Part shown: piece by piece, positions 1 through 9,825 of the stretch
Layout of the letters: each line of letters opens with the position of its first letter
How positions within the stretch are numbered: position 1 is the first letter of the stretch
Origin: Strongyloides papillosus
Lineage: Eukaryota > Nematoda > Chromadorea > Rhabditida > Strongyloididae
Reading direction: 5' to 3'
Length of the DNA: 64,000 nt
Assembly: GCA_005656395.1 (NCBI GenBank)
Contig: SRSI01000043.1
Span: 248,001-312,000, forward strand
Notes under the pieces: generated by a model
Databases searched by the model: none
What the model was told of the DNA's origin: nothing
What the model saw: the letters and a program-made list of their open reading frames with translations, nothing else
Translations under genes and position numbers: made by a program

Positions 1-631
1 TATTGTCATTTTATTTTAAATAAAAATAAACTCAAAGTTATAATTTTATAATTTCAAATTGCGGTCATCCCACTACAATACAACATTAATTAAACATAAA
101 ATAATTAATACAAAATCATGTTATAATAGATGACTCTTTCTTAAAAATAAATTCCACATAAAAATGCTATTATTTATATACTTATACTCACAGCTTTTTA
201 CGTCATTATTAGGAGGTCCGTGATTTTTTGAGTACATTTTATTACTTATATAAATTAACATATTTATTGTTTCTAAAATATTAATGACTAGTATAAAAAC
301 AGTTTTAAAAGTATTATTTTACATTTTCCATAATACTATTCTTTGCGTTGTGTGATAAGTTATTGTATTCTGATATTCTTAAAATTTAAAGGAAATTTGA
401 TTTTCTTCACAGGTGAGAATTTATTACATTTTAACCCGATTTATTAAAATTTGTCTTTTTTGTGTTTTTGTTTAAGTCTTATAATTTTTTGGGAGAGGGA
501 ACATCTGCTTGTCCATGGGAAAGCGAAATGACTTTTTTTTTAAAAAAACATACAAAATATGGACAAGCAAATGGCATTTTTAAAAAAAAGGTAACCATGG
601 ACAAGCAAATGTCCACAGTCTCTGCCTCCAA
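1..631. other. AT-rich flank with an inverted repeat
   Basis: No gene is supported here. The stretch is AT-rich with homopolymer runs. It contains an imperfect inverted repeat: arm 501-518 (ACATCTGCTTGTCCATGG) pairs with arm 595-612 (CCATGGACAAGCAAATGT) at 17 of 18 positions. A third direct copy of the core GGACAAGCAAATG lies at 561-573. The duplicated peptide unit begins just after this, near 632. Confidence 0.6.
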
Positions 632-725
632 AAATTGAAAGAATTGAATTATTAAATTTATTGTAAGTGAATCGGTATCATTCAAGGATCCATACTACCT
701 TACAACCTTTTAATCAAAATTATTA

Positions 726-732
726 TGACTCA
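726..732 (+). promoter_or_regulatory. AP-1-like TGACTCA, recurrent in the peptide array
   Basis: TGACTCA is present at the same place in three units: 726-732, 3471-3477 and 4785-4791. In unit 2 it has become TAACTCA. In units 2-4 it is followed by a small inverted repeat, ACTCATTT with AAATGAGT about ten bases later. Conservation among recent duplicates is weak evidence of function, so this is only a candidate site. Confidence 0.3.
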
Positions 733-948
733 TTTGTTGCTATTCAAAGGAATAGTAATAAAGATAAAAAAAATATCATATGATGTTCTCGTTGAAAACA
801 AGACGATAAGACTATAAAATCCGATATTATCTATATTGCAACAGTAATTCATGTTTTAATAGATTAATGAGATGACTAATGATAGATTCAATCATTTTTC
901 TATATTTGATCATATTCTTAACTTGTCAAGAATATAGAACAATCAAGA

Positions 949-958
949 GTATAAAAAG
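949..958 (+). promoter_or_regulatory. TATA box of peptide gene copy 1
   Basis: GTATAAAAAG lies 62-65 bp before the start codon. The same ten bases occur before every copy of the peptide gene. It is preceded by the conserved GTCAAGAATATAGA block and followed by a conserved leader with AAAAACTTGA just before the ATG. Confidence 0.7.
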
Positions 959-1013
959 ATGCCTTTATGCAACTTTAAATCAGAATACATTCTTTATAAA
1001 AACTTGAAACTTG

Positions 1014-1334
1014 ATGTTTAGAAAAAACTTTTCTATTTTACTATTCTTTGTACTACTATCTGTTTTTTGGAAACTATGTGAATTTAAACCAAAGTACGGT
1101 AGTAGATATGGAAGTTACGAAAGTTCTGATAGTTATGAAAGACATGGTCCACGCCGCCGTCAAGGTCCACATAGACCACCACCACGACAGCACGATTTTA
1201 GAATGCGCCCACAACGCCCAATGATGGATTATCAAACTCCAACGGGTATGCGAAGACCTGGTCCTGATTTTCCACCACCTCCTATGGGTCCTAGAGGTCG
1301 TCATCATCATCGAGATTATGATAATTATTATTAG
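1014..1334 (+). CDS. Small secreted His/Pro/Arg-rich peptide, copy 1
   Basis: A predicted 106-residue precursor. The N-terminus (MFRKNFSILLFF and on to about residue 20) is a typical signal peptide. The mature part is rich in Pro, Arg, His and Gly, with repeats such as RRPGPDFPPPPMGPRGR and a C-terminal HHHRDYDNYY. It may be secreted into the cuticle or extracellular space. Short, rapidly duplicated low-complexity peptides in nematodes include antimicrobial caenacins and NLPs, but no homology to those can be claimed. The start is 1014: the position of the ATG used by the other copies is TTG here (1011), and the next codon, ATA in copies 2 and 3, has become ATG. Confidence 0.75.
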   Translation: MFRKNFSILLFFVLLSVFWKLCEFKPKYGSRYGSYESSDSYERHGPRRRQGPHRPPPRQHDFRMRPQRPMMDYQTPTGMRRPGPDFPPPPMGPRGRHHHRDYDNYY

Positions 1335-1450
1335 TACAACTTTAAATCCAATCTTATCTTTATTATATTTATATAAAGCTTAAATTATAATGAAGTTAAT
1401 AGTTAATAAAAAAATTATATTTTAATAGTTAAAAATAATTAAAATAAATA

Positions 1451-1648
1451 CTACTCTTCTGTTGTAAGATTCGAGTTTCAACTAGAAGTACCGAGTGAAC
1501 AGGAGAATAAATTTCCATCAGCAATATATGATGTGTTTAGAAATTTGAAAATATATTTATCCCACTTTGTTTTCTTTCATAACCCTAAAACTTAAGTTTT
1601 TCTTCAGGTTTTTTATTTATTGGACCATAAACTAATACTTCATCTGAT
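1451..1648 (-). pseudogene. Broken copy of RILP-like exon 3, unit 1
   Basis: The minus strand matches exon 3 of the RILP-like gene (5519-5717) over its full length, including the acceptor region and the LVYGPINK segment. Where the intact gene reads LTPWDY, this copy reads LKF followed by a TAG stop, and the rest is frame-damaged. The upstream intron-2 sequence is copied too, to about 1855, but there are no exons 1-2, so the fragment cannot make the protein. It lies tail-to-tail with peptide copy 1, as the intact exon does with copy 4. Confidence 0.8.
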
Positions 1649-2324
1649 CTAAAAAAATATAAATTTTTTAAATGCAGTGCAATTTAACTACATAAATGGG
1701 AATATAAATTAATTTTTTTACTGTTAGTTTTAAATATAAAACAAAAGTACAAACTATAAATGGAAAAATTTTAAATATCATAATTAATTGAATAAAAATT
1801 CTGTTAATGTTGAAATTTTAGATTATTTTATATCAAAAAATTTCTTACGAGAATTGATGGATTAAATTGTTCTTTTTTTAAAAAAAATGTAAAAATTAGA
1901 AATTACTAAGTTCGAAAGTGAATCCACATATATGAATTATAAAGATGATCAATATTTAGCAATGCTTTATGATTATTTTATGTATCTTAGTTCAATAATG
2001 CCTTCAACAATTAATATATTATAATTATTTAATTTATTGTAAATGAATCAGTATCATATAAGAATCCATACTGCCTTACAAATTTTTAATCGAATTTATT
2101 ATAACTCATTTGTTGTCATTTAAATGAGTAGTAATAAAAATAAATAAAATATAGTTTGATATTCTCTTTGAAAACAAGGTGATGAGATCACTAACATCCG
2201 ATATTATCTACCTTGAAACATTAATTCATGCTTTAATAAATTAATCAAATGACTGATGATAGAATCAATCATGTTTAATAATTTGTTCTGTCCTTAAGTT
2301 GTCAAGAATATAGAACAATCAAGA

Positions 2325-2334
2325 GTATAAAAAG
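2325..2334 (+). promoter_or_regulatory. TATA box of peptide gene copy 2
   Basis: GTATAAAAAG, 63 bp before the ATG, is identical to the element before the other three copies. Confidence 0.7.
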
Positions 2335-2387
2335 ATGCTTTTATGCAACTTTAAATCAAAATACATTCTTTATAAAAACTTGAAAAC

Positions 2388-2690
2388 ATGATATTTAGAA
2401 AAAACTTTTCTATTTTATTATTCTTTGTACTATTATCTATTTCATGGAAATTATGTGAATTTCAACGAATGTACAGTGGTAGATATGGAAGTTACGAAAG
2501 ATTTGATAGTTATGAAAGACATGGTCCACGCCGCCATCCAGGTCCTCATGGACCACCACCACGACAACACGATTTTGGAATGCGCTCACAACGCCCAATG
2601 ATGGACCATCGAATTCCAATGGGTATGCGAAGACCTGGTCCTGATTTTCCACCACCTCCCATGGGTCCTAGAGGTCGTCATCATCATTAA
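2388..2690 (+). CDS. Small secreted His/Pro-rich peptide, copy 2 (C-terminally shortened)
   Basis: A predicted 100-residue secreted precursor, very close to copy 1, with signal peptide MIFRKNFSILLFFVLLS and a Pro/His/Arg-rich mature part. It ends at HHH with a TAA at the position where copy 1 has CGA (Arg). The homologous tail codons (DYDDYH, then TAG) remain just downstream in frame, so copy 2 has lost about seven residues through a recent nonsense change. The main body is intact, so it is called a gene and not a pseudogene. Confidence 0.75.
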   Translation: MIFRKNFSILLFFVLLSISWKLCEFQRMYSGRYGSYERFDSYERHGPRRHPGPHGPPPRQHDFGMRSQRPMMDHRIPMGMRRPGPDFPPPPMGPRGRHHH

Positions 2691-2827
2691 GATTATGATG
2701 ATTATCATTAGTACAATTCTAAATCTAATTTAATCCTTATTATATTTATATAAAGCTTAAATTATAATGAAGTTAATAGTTAATAAAAAAATTATATTTT
2801 GATAATTAAAAATAATTAAAATAAATA

Positions 2828-3026
2828 CTACTCTTCTGTTGTTAGATTCGAGTTTCAACTAGAAGTACCGAGTAAACGGAAGAATAAATTTCCGCTAGCA
2901 ATATTTGATGTGTTTAAAAATTTGAAAAATATACTTATCCCACTTTGTTTTCATTCATAACCCTAAAACTTAAGCTTTTCTTTAGGTTTTTTATTTATTG
3001 GACCATAAACTAATACTTCATCTGAT
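2828..3026 (-). pseudogene. Broken copy of RILP-like exon 3, unit 2
   Basis: This is the same minus-strand exon-3 relic as in unit 1 and shares its TAG stop at the PWD position, so units 1 and 2 derive from an already broken copy. Matching intron-2 sequence continues to about 3235. No coding capacity remains. Confidence 0.8.
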
Positions 3027-3692
3027 CTAAAAAATATAAATTTAATAAATGAAGTGCAATTTAACTATATAAATGGGAATATAAATTAATTTTTTTACTG
3101 TTAGTTTTAAATAGAAAACAAAAGTACAAACTATAAATGGAAAAATTTTAAATATCATAATTAATTGAATAAAAATTCTGTTAATGTTGGAATTTTAGAT
3201 TATTTTATATCAAAAAATTTCTTACGAGAATTGATGGATTAAATTGTTCTATTTTTAAAAAAAATCATAAATTATTGGATTCGAAAGCCAATCCACATAT
3301 ATGAATTATAAAAATGATCAAGAATTAGCAATGCTTTATGATTATTAAATGTACCTTAGTTTAATAATGATTCTAACGATTGTAAGAACAGAATTATTAA
3401 ATTTATTATAAATGAATTGGTATCATACAAGGATCAATACTGCTTTACAACCTTTAAATCAAAGTTATTATGACTCATTTGTTGTCATTTAAATGAGTAG
3501 TAATAAAAATAAATAAAATATAGTTTGATATTCTCTTTGAAAACAAGGTGATGAGATCACTAACATCCGATATTATCTACCTTGAAACATTAATTCATGC
3601 TTTAATAAACTAATCAAATGACTGATGATAGAATCAATCATGTTTATAATTTATTCTGTCCTTAAGTTGTCAAGAATATAGACCAGTTAAGA

Positions 3693-3702
3693 GTATAAAA
3701 AG
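3693..3702 (+). promoter_or_regulatory. TATA box of peptide gene copy 3
   Basis: GTATAAAAAG, 63 bp before the ATG. The flanks are nearly identical to those of copy 2. Confidence 0.7.
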
Positions 3703-3755
3703 ATGCCTTTATGCAACTTTAAATCAAAATACATTCTTTATAAAAACTTGAAAAC

Positions 3756-4046
3756 ATGATATTTAGAAAAAACTTTTCTATTTTATTATTCTTTGTACTA
3801 TTATCTATTTCATGGAAATTATGTGATTTTCAACCAGGGTTCGGCGGTCCTTTTGGAAGACATGGAAGATTTGGGGGTCATGGACCACACCGCCTTCATG
3901 GTCCTCATGGATCACCACACGGTTTTGGAATACGTCGACCACCTCCATTTATGCATCATCCAGTGGGTATACGAAGACCTGGTCACCTTATGTCACCACA
4001 TTTTATGGGTCCTAGAGGTCCTCATCTTCATGGCGGTTTTCATTAA
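3756..4046 (+). CDS. Small secreted Gly/His/Pro-rich peptide, copy 3
   Basis: A predicted 96-residue precursor. The signal peptide is identical to that of copy 2, but the mature part is different: a Gly/Phe/His-rich stretch (GFGGPFGRHGRFGGHGPH) followed by the shared FMHHPVGIRRPG segment and a GPRGPHLHGGFH tail. The contrast between a fixed signal peptide and promoter and a changed mature part is typical of rapidly diversifying secreted effectors. A second overlapping frame is open but lacks a signal peptide and is taken as a shadow. Confidence 0.75.
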   Translation: MIFRKNFSILLFFVLLSISWKLCDFQPGFGGPFGRHGRFGGHGPHRLHGPHGSPHGFGIRRPPPFMHHPVGIRRPGHLMSPHFMGPRGPHLHGGFH

Positions 4047-4162
4047 TAATATTTTAATTTAATTTAATATTTATTATGTTTTATAAAACTTTAAGCATAA
4101 TTAAATTAATAGTAAATAAAAAAACTATATTTTTGATAATTAAAATTAGACAGAATAAATTT

Positions 4163-4363
4163 CTATTTTTCTGTTGTAGAATTCGAGTTTTAACTAGAAG
4201 TACTAGATAAGCGGGAAGATAAATTTCTACACCATTTTATGATGTGGTGGAAAATTAATAAAAAATTTTTTATTCCATTTTGTTTTTTTTTCAAAATCCC
4301 AAGGTATAAGTTTTTTTCCCAGCTTTCTAATTTATAAAACCATAAGCTGACATTTCATCTGAC
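4163..4363 (-). pseudogene. Broken copy of RILP-like exon 3, unit 3
   Basis: A more diverged exon-3 relic. The minus strand still reads SDEM near its start and PWDFEKK further on, but has a TAG in the PINKEP region. Its stop differs from that of units 1 and 2, so it decayed independently. Intron-2-like sequence continues to about 4560. Confidence 0.7.
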
Positions 4364-5008
4364 TTAAAAAAATATAAATTTCTGAATACAAATATGAACT
4401 TTTTTGTCGTTAATTTAAAAACAAAAAACAAAAGTACAAACTGTAAATAAAACGAATTTTAAATATCATAAATATTTGAATAAAATCCTGTTAATGTTGG
4501 AAATTTGGATTATTTGATATTAAAGAATTTCTTACAATAATTGGTAGATTAAATTGTTCTAATTCATCATTAAAAAAAATAGAAAAAATTAGATTTAAAA
4601 TTCAATCCACACTTATAAATTATAAAGATTATCATTATTTAACTATGCTTTATAATAATTTTATGTGCCTTAGTTTAATAATGCTTCCAACGATTGTAAG
4701 AGCAGAATTATTAAATTTATTATAAATGAATTGGTATCATACAAAGATCAATACTGCTTTACAACTTTTTTATTTAAGCTATTATGACTCATTTGTTGTC
4801 ATTTAAATGAGTAGTGACAAAGATAATTTAAGTATACTTTGATGTTCTCATTGAAAACAGGAAGATAAGATTAATAACATCTGATATTATCTACCTTGAA
4901 AACAATAATTTGTACTTTAATAAACTAATCAAATGACTGATGACAATTTCAATCATGTTTTTAAATTTATTCTATTCTTAAGTTGTCAAGAATATAGAAC
5001 AATCGAGA

Positions 5009-5018
5009 GTATAAAAAG
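5009..5018 (+). promoter_or_regulatory. TATA box of peptide gene copy 4
   Basis: GTATAAAAAG, 62 bp before the ATG. The CAAGAATATAGAACAATC block just upstream is also conserved. Confidence 0.7.
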
Positions 5019-5070
5019 GTGTTTTTATGTATTTTTAAATCAGAATACTTTCTTTTTAAAAACTTGATAC

Positions 5071-5403
5071 ATGGTATTTAGAAAAAACTTCTCTATTTTA
5101 CTACTTTTTGTAATACTATCTATTTCATGGAAAGTATGTAAATTTCAGCCAATTCACGGTGGTCCATATGGAGGATACGGAACATTTGGTGGTTTTGGAG
5201 GATATGGAAGATTAGGTGGATATGGAGGATTTGGCCCAGGCCACCATTTTGGTCCTCCTGGGTTACGACCACACGGTTTTGGAATGCGTCCACCACCCCC
5301 GTTTATGCATCATCCAGTGGGTATACGAAGACCTGGTCCTATGTTTCCACCACCTTTAATGGGTCCTGGACACCATCATCTTTTTGGTCGTTATCGTTTA
5401 TAA
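5071..5403 (+). CDS. Small secreted Gly/Tyr/Phe-rich peptide, copy 4
   Basis: A predicted 110-residue precursor with signal peptide MVFRKNFSILLLFVILS. The mature part starts with GGY/GGF repeats (YGGYGTFGGFGGYGRLGGYG), resembling in composition the YGG-type nematode antimicrobial peptides, and ends with the Pro/His-rich PPPPFMHHPVGIRRPG segment shared with copy 3. It is convergent with the intact RILP-like gene, with 115 bp between the stop codons. The function is unknown; cuticle component and antimicrobial peptide are both open. Confidence 0.75.
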   Translation: MVFRKNFSILLLFVILSISWKVCKFQPIHGGPYGGYGTFGGFGGYGRLGGYGGFGPGHHFGPPGLRPHGFGMRPPPPFMHHPVGIRRPGPMFPPPLMGPGHHHLFGRYRL

Positions 5404-5518
5404 ACTTTTCAATCTAATTTAATCTTTATTATATTTATATAAAGCTTAAAGCATAATGAAATTAATAGTAAATAAAAAAAATTATATTTTTTATAATTAA
5501 AAATAATTAAAATAAATA

Positions 5519-7382
5519 CTACTCCTCTGTGGTAGGGTTTGAGTTTCCACTAGAGGTACCAGGTAAACGGGAAGATAAATTTCCTCCACCACTATAAGAT
5601 GTGGTGAAAAATTTGAAAAATTTTTTTATTCCACTTTGTTTTCTTTCATAATCCCATGGTGTAAGTTTTTCTTCAGGTTCTTTATTTATTGGACCATAAA
5701 CTAACATTTCATCCGACCTAAAAAATATAAATTTTATAATTACAATGCAATTTAACTATCTAATTGGGAATATAAATTAATTTTTTTGTCGTTAGTTTTA
5801 AATGGAAAACAAAAGTACAAACTATATATGAAGCAAATTTTAAATGTATAAATGTTTGAGTAAAAATTCTGTCAAAGTTAAGACTTTGTCATTTACGTAC
5901 ATTTGATTATCACAAAATTCTATTGCCTCCACTACACCTTCTTCTTCTAATTTTTTGGTATATGAATGAATCTTTTGCGTTTCAGAAAAGTCACCCGTAC
6001 TCCTTCTTCCCGTTACTGATGATGACAAAAATGTTGATAATGTACTCGTTGAATTAAAACTATTATTTACATGTTCCTCATAACCCACAACTGTTGGATT
6101 AGTTGAGGACCCTTGAATGGGTATTTGTACATTTGAATTTGTTAATGAAACATGAGTATCATCAGGCATGATATCACAGGACAATGTAGATGTTGAGTCT
6201 ATTGATGAATCTCTAACATAATTGCAACGGTAATTGTAATTCATGCAATTTTGGTAACTGAAATCATACACAAACACAATAAAACAGTAGCACACAATAA
6301 ATTTTATAGATATTTTTGGCATGATCAAATAAGGCAGTCAATTTTTTTAAAACTTACTTTGATGGTTCTTTTGAACGATCTCTTTTTTCTTTCTCTTCAT
6401 ACGTAGTTAAACGTTTCAATATTTCTTCCATGTGTTCTTCAAGTTCCATAACTCTTGCTTTGAGCATATTCTTTTCTTGAAGAACTTCACGCAGCTCTCT
6501 TAATGTAAATCTTGGGGCATCTTCACCATTTGATAAATTAGAATTATTATTCTTCTTTAATGTTTCTAAATCTTGGCATGCCTTTTCTGTTTCTGTTAGT
6601 TGTTTTTTAAGCTCAAAATTAGCAATTTCAAGTTTTTGTATCGCTTTTAGAATTTCATTCTTCTCTCCAATTAAGCCTCTCGCCTGTGACCCTAATGACT
6701 CATTTTTTCTAATAAGTTCTTTATTTTGAGATATCAACTTTTCAATTAAACCTTGTAATGTACAAATTTCAGATTCATATGACTCATTTTCTGATGTTAA
6801 ATCTTTGATTTTATCTTTTAGAACTGATATCTGTTCTTTTAAACTCATTATCATATTTAAATCTTCCTCTTTTGATGATATACTTTCATCTATTCCACTT
6901 TCATTATCTGAGCTACCTGCAAAATTATCATTTATTTTCTTTGATAATTTTCTATTTTCTCCTTGTAATCCTTTAACTATTCCTTTTAGTTCCATTATCT
7001 CTTTTTTATAATTATCTTCTATTTGTTCTAACTCTGCTTCAAAACTATTCCTTTCCTTCAATCGAAGCCTCTTCTCATTCTCGAGAATATGAATTGTATT
7101 TTTTAGAGTCATCACCTCATCAGACTCCTCTGAATTCTTCTTAGCTAACGATTCTAACGTCTCAAGAGCACTAATAACTTTTGGCATAATGCCAGTTATT
7201 GCTTCTGTTCCATATTGTTCTGCCAATCTCTCGAAATCTTTTCCAATTTCAGAAGCAAGATCATATACATCAATAACAGTTATATGTCTAGATGGTGAAC
7301 CAGATAATGATGATGAATTTGTGGTGGAAACTATAGTCTTAAATGTAGGTCTTCCTGTTACTTCTTCAGTTACATCCCCCAT
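5519..7382 (-). CDS. RILP-like RH1/RH2 coiled-coil Rab effector
   Basis: Three exons: 7382-6358, 6257-5901 and 5717-5519 (526 residues). The junctions have donor GTAAGTT with acceptor TTTCAG, and donor GTACGT with acceptor TTTTAG, both in phase 2. Residues about 32-130 form an RH1 domain (VIDVYDLASEIGKDFERLAE is diagnostic). A long coiled coil follows, then an RH2 domain at about 290-322 (FTLRELREVLQEKNMLKAR). The C-terminus has the YGPINKEPEEKL and SGIKKFFKFF segments shared by RILP-like and JIP3/4 proteins. In this family RH1 contacts motor proteins or myosin V, and RH2 binds Rab GTPases (Rab8/10/36, often LRRK2-phosphorylated), linking vesicles to motors and cilia. The length fits RILP-like proteins and not the much larger JIP3/UNC-16. 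Its last exon was copied three times into the array downstream. Confidence 0.85.
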
Positions 7383-9825
7383 TATTTAAATAATATTTTG
7401 TTTGTTAAATTTAAAATAAATACTTAAAAGAAATATTAGTTATTAGAAATTTATATTCAAGTATATTAACTAAAAAAGAATTTATAAAACATTTTAAAAA
7501 AGTGAGTAAATGTACTAGATCAATATTTGAAAAATTATATATAAAAAGATATTAAAGTATAATATATCTTAAAATTATAAACGGAAGAGTAATTGAAATA
7601 GGCTAATCTTAAAGTGTATACTCTCTAAACAATATAAAACTTTTCACACTAAAATGACAACAAATTGCTTTTCTATATTCTTCTTATTTCAAAATACTAT
7701 ATAAATTTTTAGAGCCATTAGCAAACTAAGAATTTTAACATATTTGAAATATAAAATAATTGTACAATTTCAAGTTATAAGTTCCTTTTCTTCTTCTTTA
7801 TTATATGATTACATCATGGAAAAGGATCATATTAAGAATTAAATTGTGTAGTAAAAAAAATTCATTCGTTAAAGAGATGAGATAAAAAATAACTACAATG
7901 ATAATAAAATGACATTCTACATAATTCTAGAAAAAAAATGTATTCTTAGAATATAGATATAATTATCCTAATCATATTAACAAAACATTTCCATATCTCT
8001 TTAAACATAAATTTAAATATATTATACATATAATAAAATATAACACATAAACAAATGGAAACATATCCTTTATTTTCAAAATAATAAAATTATAAGAAAT
8101 GTTATACTACAAAGAAAATATCCCACTGATTGATTTGTAAAAAGAATAAATACAAATTTAAAACATAAACTAAACAATAGACATTTATCAAATAAATACG
8201 AAAAGTTAAAAGTGCAAAAATATAGCAAGATATGCTTACTTTTATAGATTTTACTGTTTTATTTCACTATTAAATTATAAAAGGAAATATGTAAGAGATT
8301 TTGACGTCAAAAAAAAATTGTCTATCCTTATGCTATTTAATTTTAAATAATTCTAATTCATTTTTTTCATCCTAAAAAATGACTACATTAAAAGTCCATG
8401 CGCATTTAGTCTTTTTAATATTCTTTTCCAGTGTTTTTATTTTGTAACAAAGAGTGTAAAAATATACACTGTTGAAAGCAATTTTCCTGAGAGCGAAATT
8501 TGATTAAATAAAGATAGGACGTAATATTTTTAAATGAAAAAATAACTAAGATAGTGTCATATAATTTTTATCTAAACAAATAAAAATAATACTCATATAC
8601 ACCCATAAATGGTTGACTATGAATTTTTATTTTAAAATTTATATTGATATAAAATAGCATTTATATAAGAAAATTTATCCATTTATATACATGGTATTTA
8701 TATAATATTATTAAAAAAAGTCAATATATCCCTTTGAAAATAAAGAAAATTAGAGCTTTTTGGTAAAATATTAAACATCAATCATATATTCTTTCTAGAT
8801 ACATAAACTAAAGTAAATGGAAGACATAGTAGAATATATATCTACAGAAATTGTATTATTATTAAATATTTAAATCTTAGGTTATCATCACATAAAATAT
8901 GCCTTATTGAAACAAATCTCAAGGGTTTGACTTTAATCTTCATAAACCATAGTATTTGTAATTCAACATATATGATAAATAATATGATAAGAGAACAATT
9001 TTATCCGTTTAGAAATAGAATAATTTTTTTTTAAATTTTCTTCGTCCATCTAACATATATCCTCGATTCATTCTTAATCTATCTTAAGCAATTTTACTTT
9101 CTTTAAATAAAATTGTTTTTTTATTAAAAAAACTTTTACTAAATTTCAAATATGAAAAACAATTTTTATTTTATTTACAATTAATTAAAAATAAAAACCA
9201 CCTCTCTTACGGGAACAATCCTATTTATATGATAACTAAAAAACAACATACATCCCTAAGTAAAAATAATAAAAATAAAGTAATAAATAATGATATGGAA
9301 AATATTATTTCAATAAATTTATGTTTTGCATGCTAGAATAATTTAATACAAAAAAGAAACAAAAAAAAAGTTTTATATCAATAAATATTAGTAGCATTTT
9401 ATCACCTGACAGGAGTGTAAATGTTTTTATTTAGAAATTAAAGTACTTTATTTAATACATTAAAGTGAATTTCAACTGTGTATTTATTTTAACATATCGA
9501 AGTAACTTATTTTAAAAAAGGAGATAAGAAAAGTTATAACATGTTTGCAGTAATAAAAGACAAGAATTATAAAGAAATAATATTTAGAGTGTCCTTTTCT
9601 AAATCTACATACACTAACACAGGGTCTCTATAACATTTTTAAAAATAACTACAAATGTGATAACGTTAAAGAATATTTTTCCAACTAATTTCTTTTTAAA
9701 ATTTCACTTTTTAGAGGTAAATTTTGATACTTACAAATTTTACGTATATTCAAATATCGTCAACATGTATATAAATGACTAATTAGTTATTTAATCTTTA
9801 TTCTTCATTTAAAAAAATTACAAAT
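7383..9825. other. Intergenic, no gene seen
   Basis: A 2.4-kb very AT-rich spacer between the divergent RILP-like gene and the first p24 gene. Short open frames are AT-driven and have no recognisable protein signature. The one distinctive site is the palindrome at 8302-8309. Confidence 0.6.
8302..8309. promoter_or_regulatory. Full CRE palindrome TGACGTCA
   Basis: A perfect cAMP-response-element palindrome (TTGACGTCAA in context) in very AT-rich spacer. CREB/ATF bZIP factors bind this sequence in animals. It lies about 0.9 kb upstream of the RILP-like start and 1.5 kb upstream of the p24 gene, so its target, if any, is unclear. Confidence 0.25.

Larger units (their letters stand above)
632..5990. 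repeat. Tandem segmental duplication, four units of about 1.3-1.4 kb
   Basis: Four units start near 632, 2007, 3377 and 4690. Each opens with a shared block (GAATTATTAAATTTATT, then a GGTATCAT-containing stretch), continues through a conserved promoter and a secreted-peptide gene, and ends with sequence matching exon 3, intron 2 and the edge of exon 2 of the minus-strand RILP-like gene. Start-to-start spacing of the peptide genes is 1377, 1368 and 1315 bp. Units 2 and 3 are the most alike. In unit 4 the RILP-like part is the intact gene, which makes unit 4 the likely source. Confidence 0.85.

Noticed and set aside
479..685. Open minus-strand frame in the array flank
   Set aside because: It consists largely of poly-Phe/Lys from homopolymer runs and spans the inverted repeat; no protein signature.
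1074..1310. Open minus-strand frame across peptide copy 1
   Set aside because: It is the reverse complement of a low-complexity Pro/His/Arg coding region and is not kept in copies 3 and 4.
3793..4062. Second open frame overlapping peptide copy 3
   Set aside because: No signal peptide, not conserved in the other copies, and the overlapping frame has conserved start, promoter and signal sequence.
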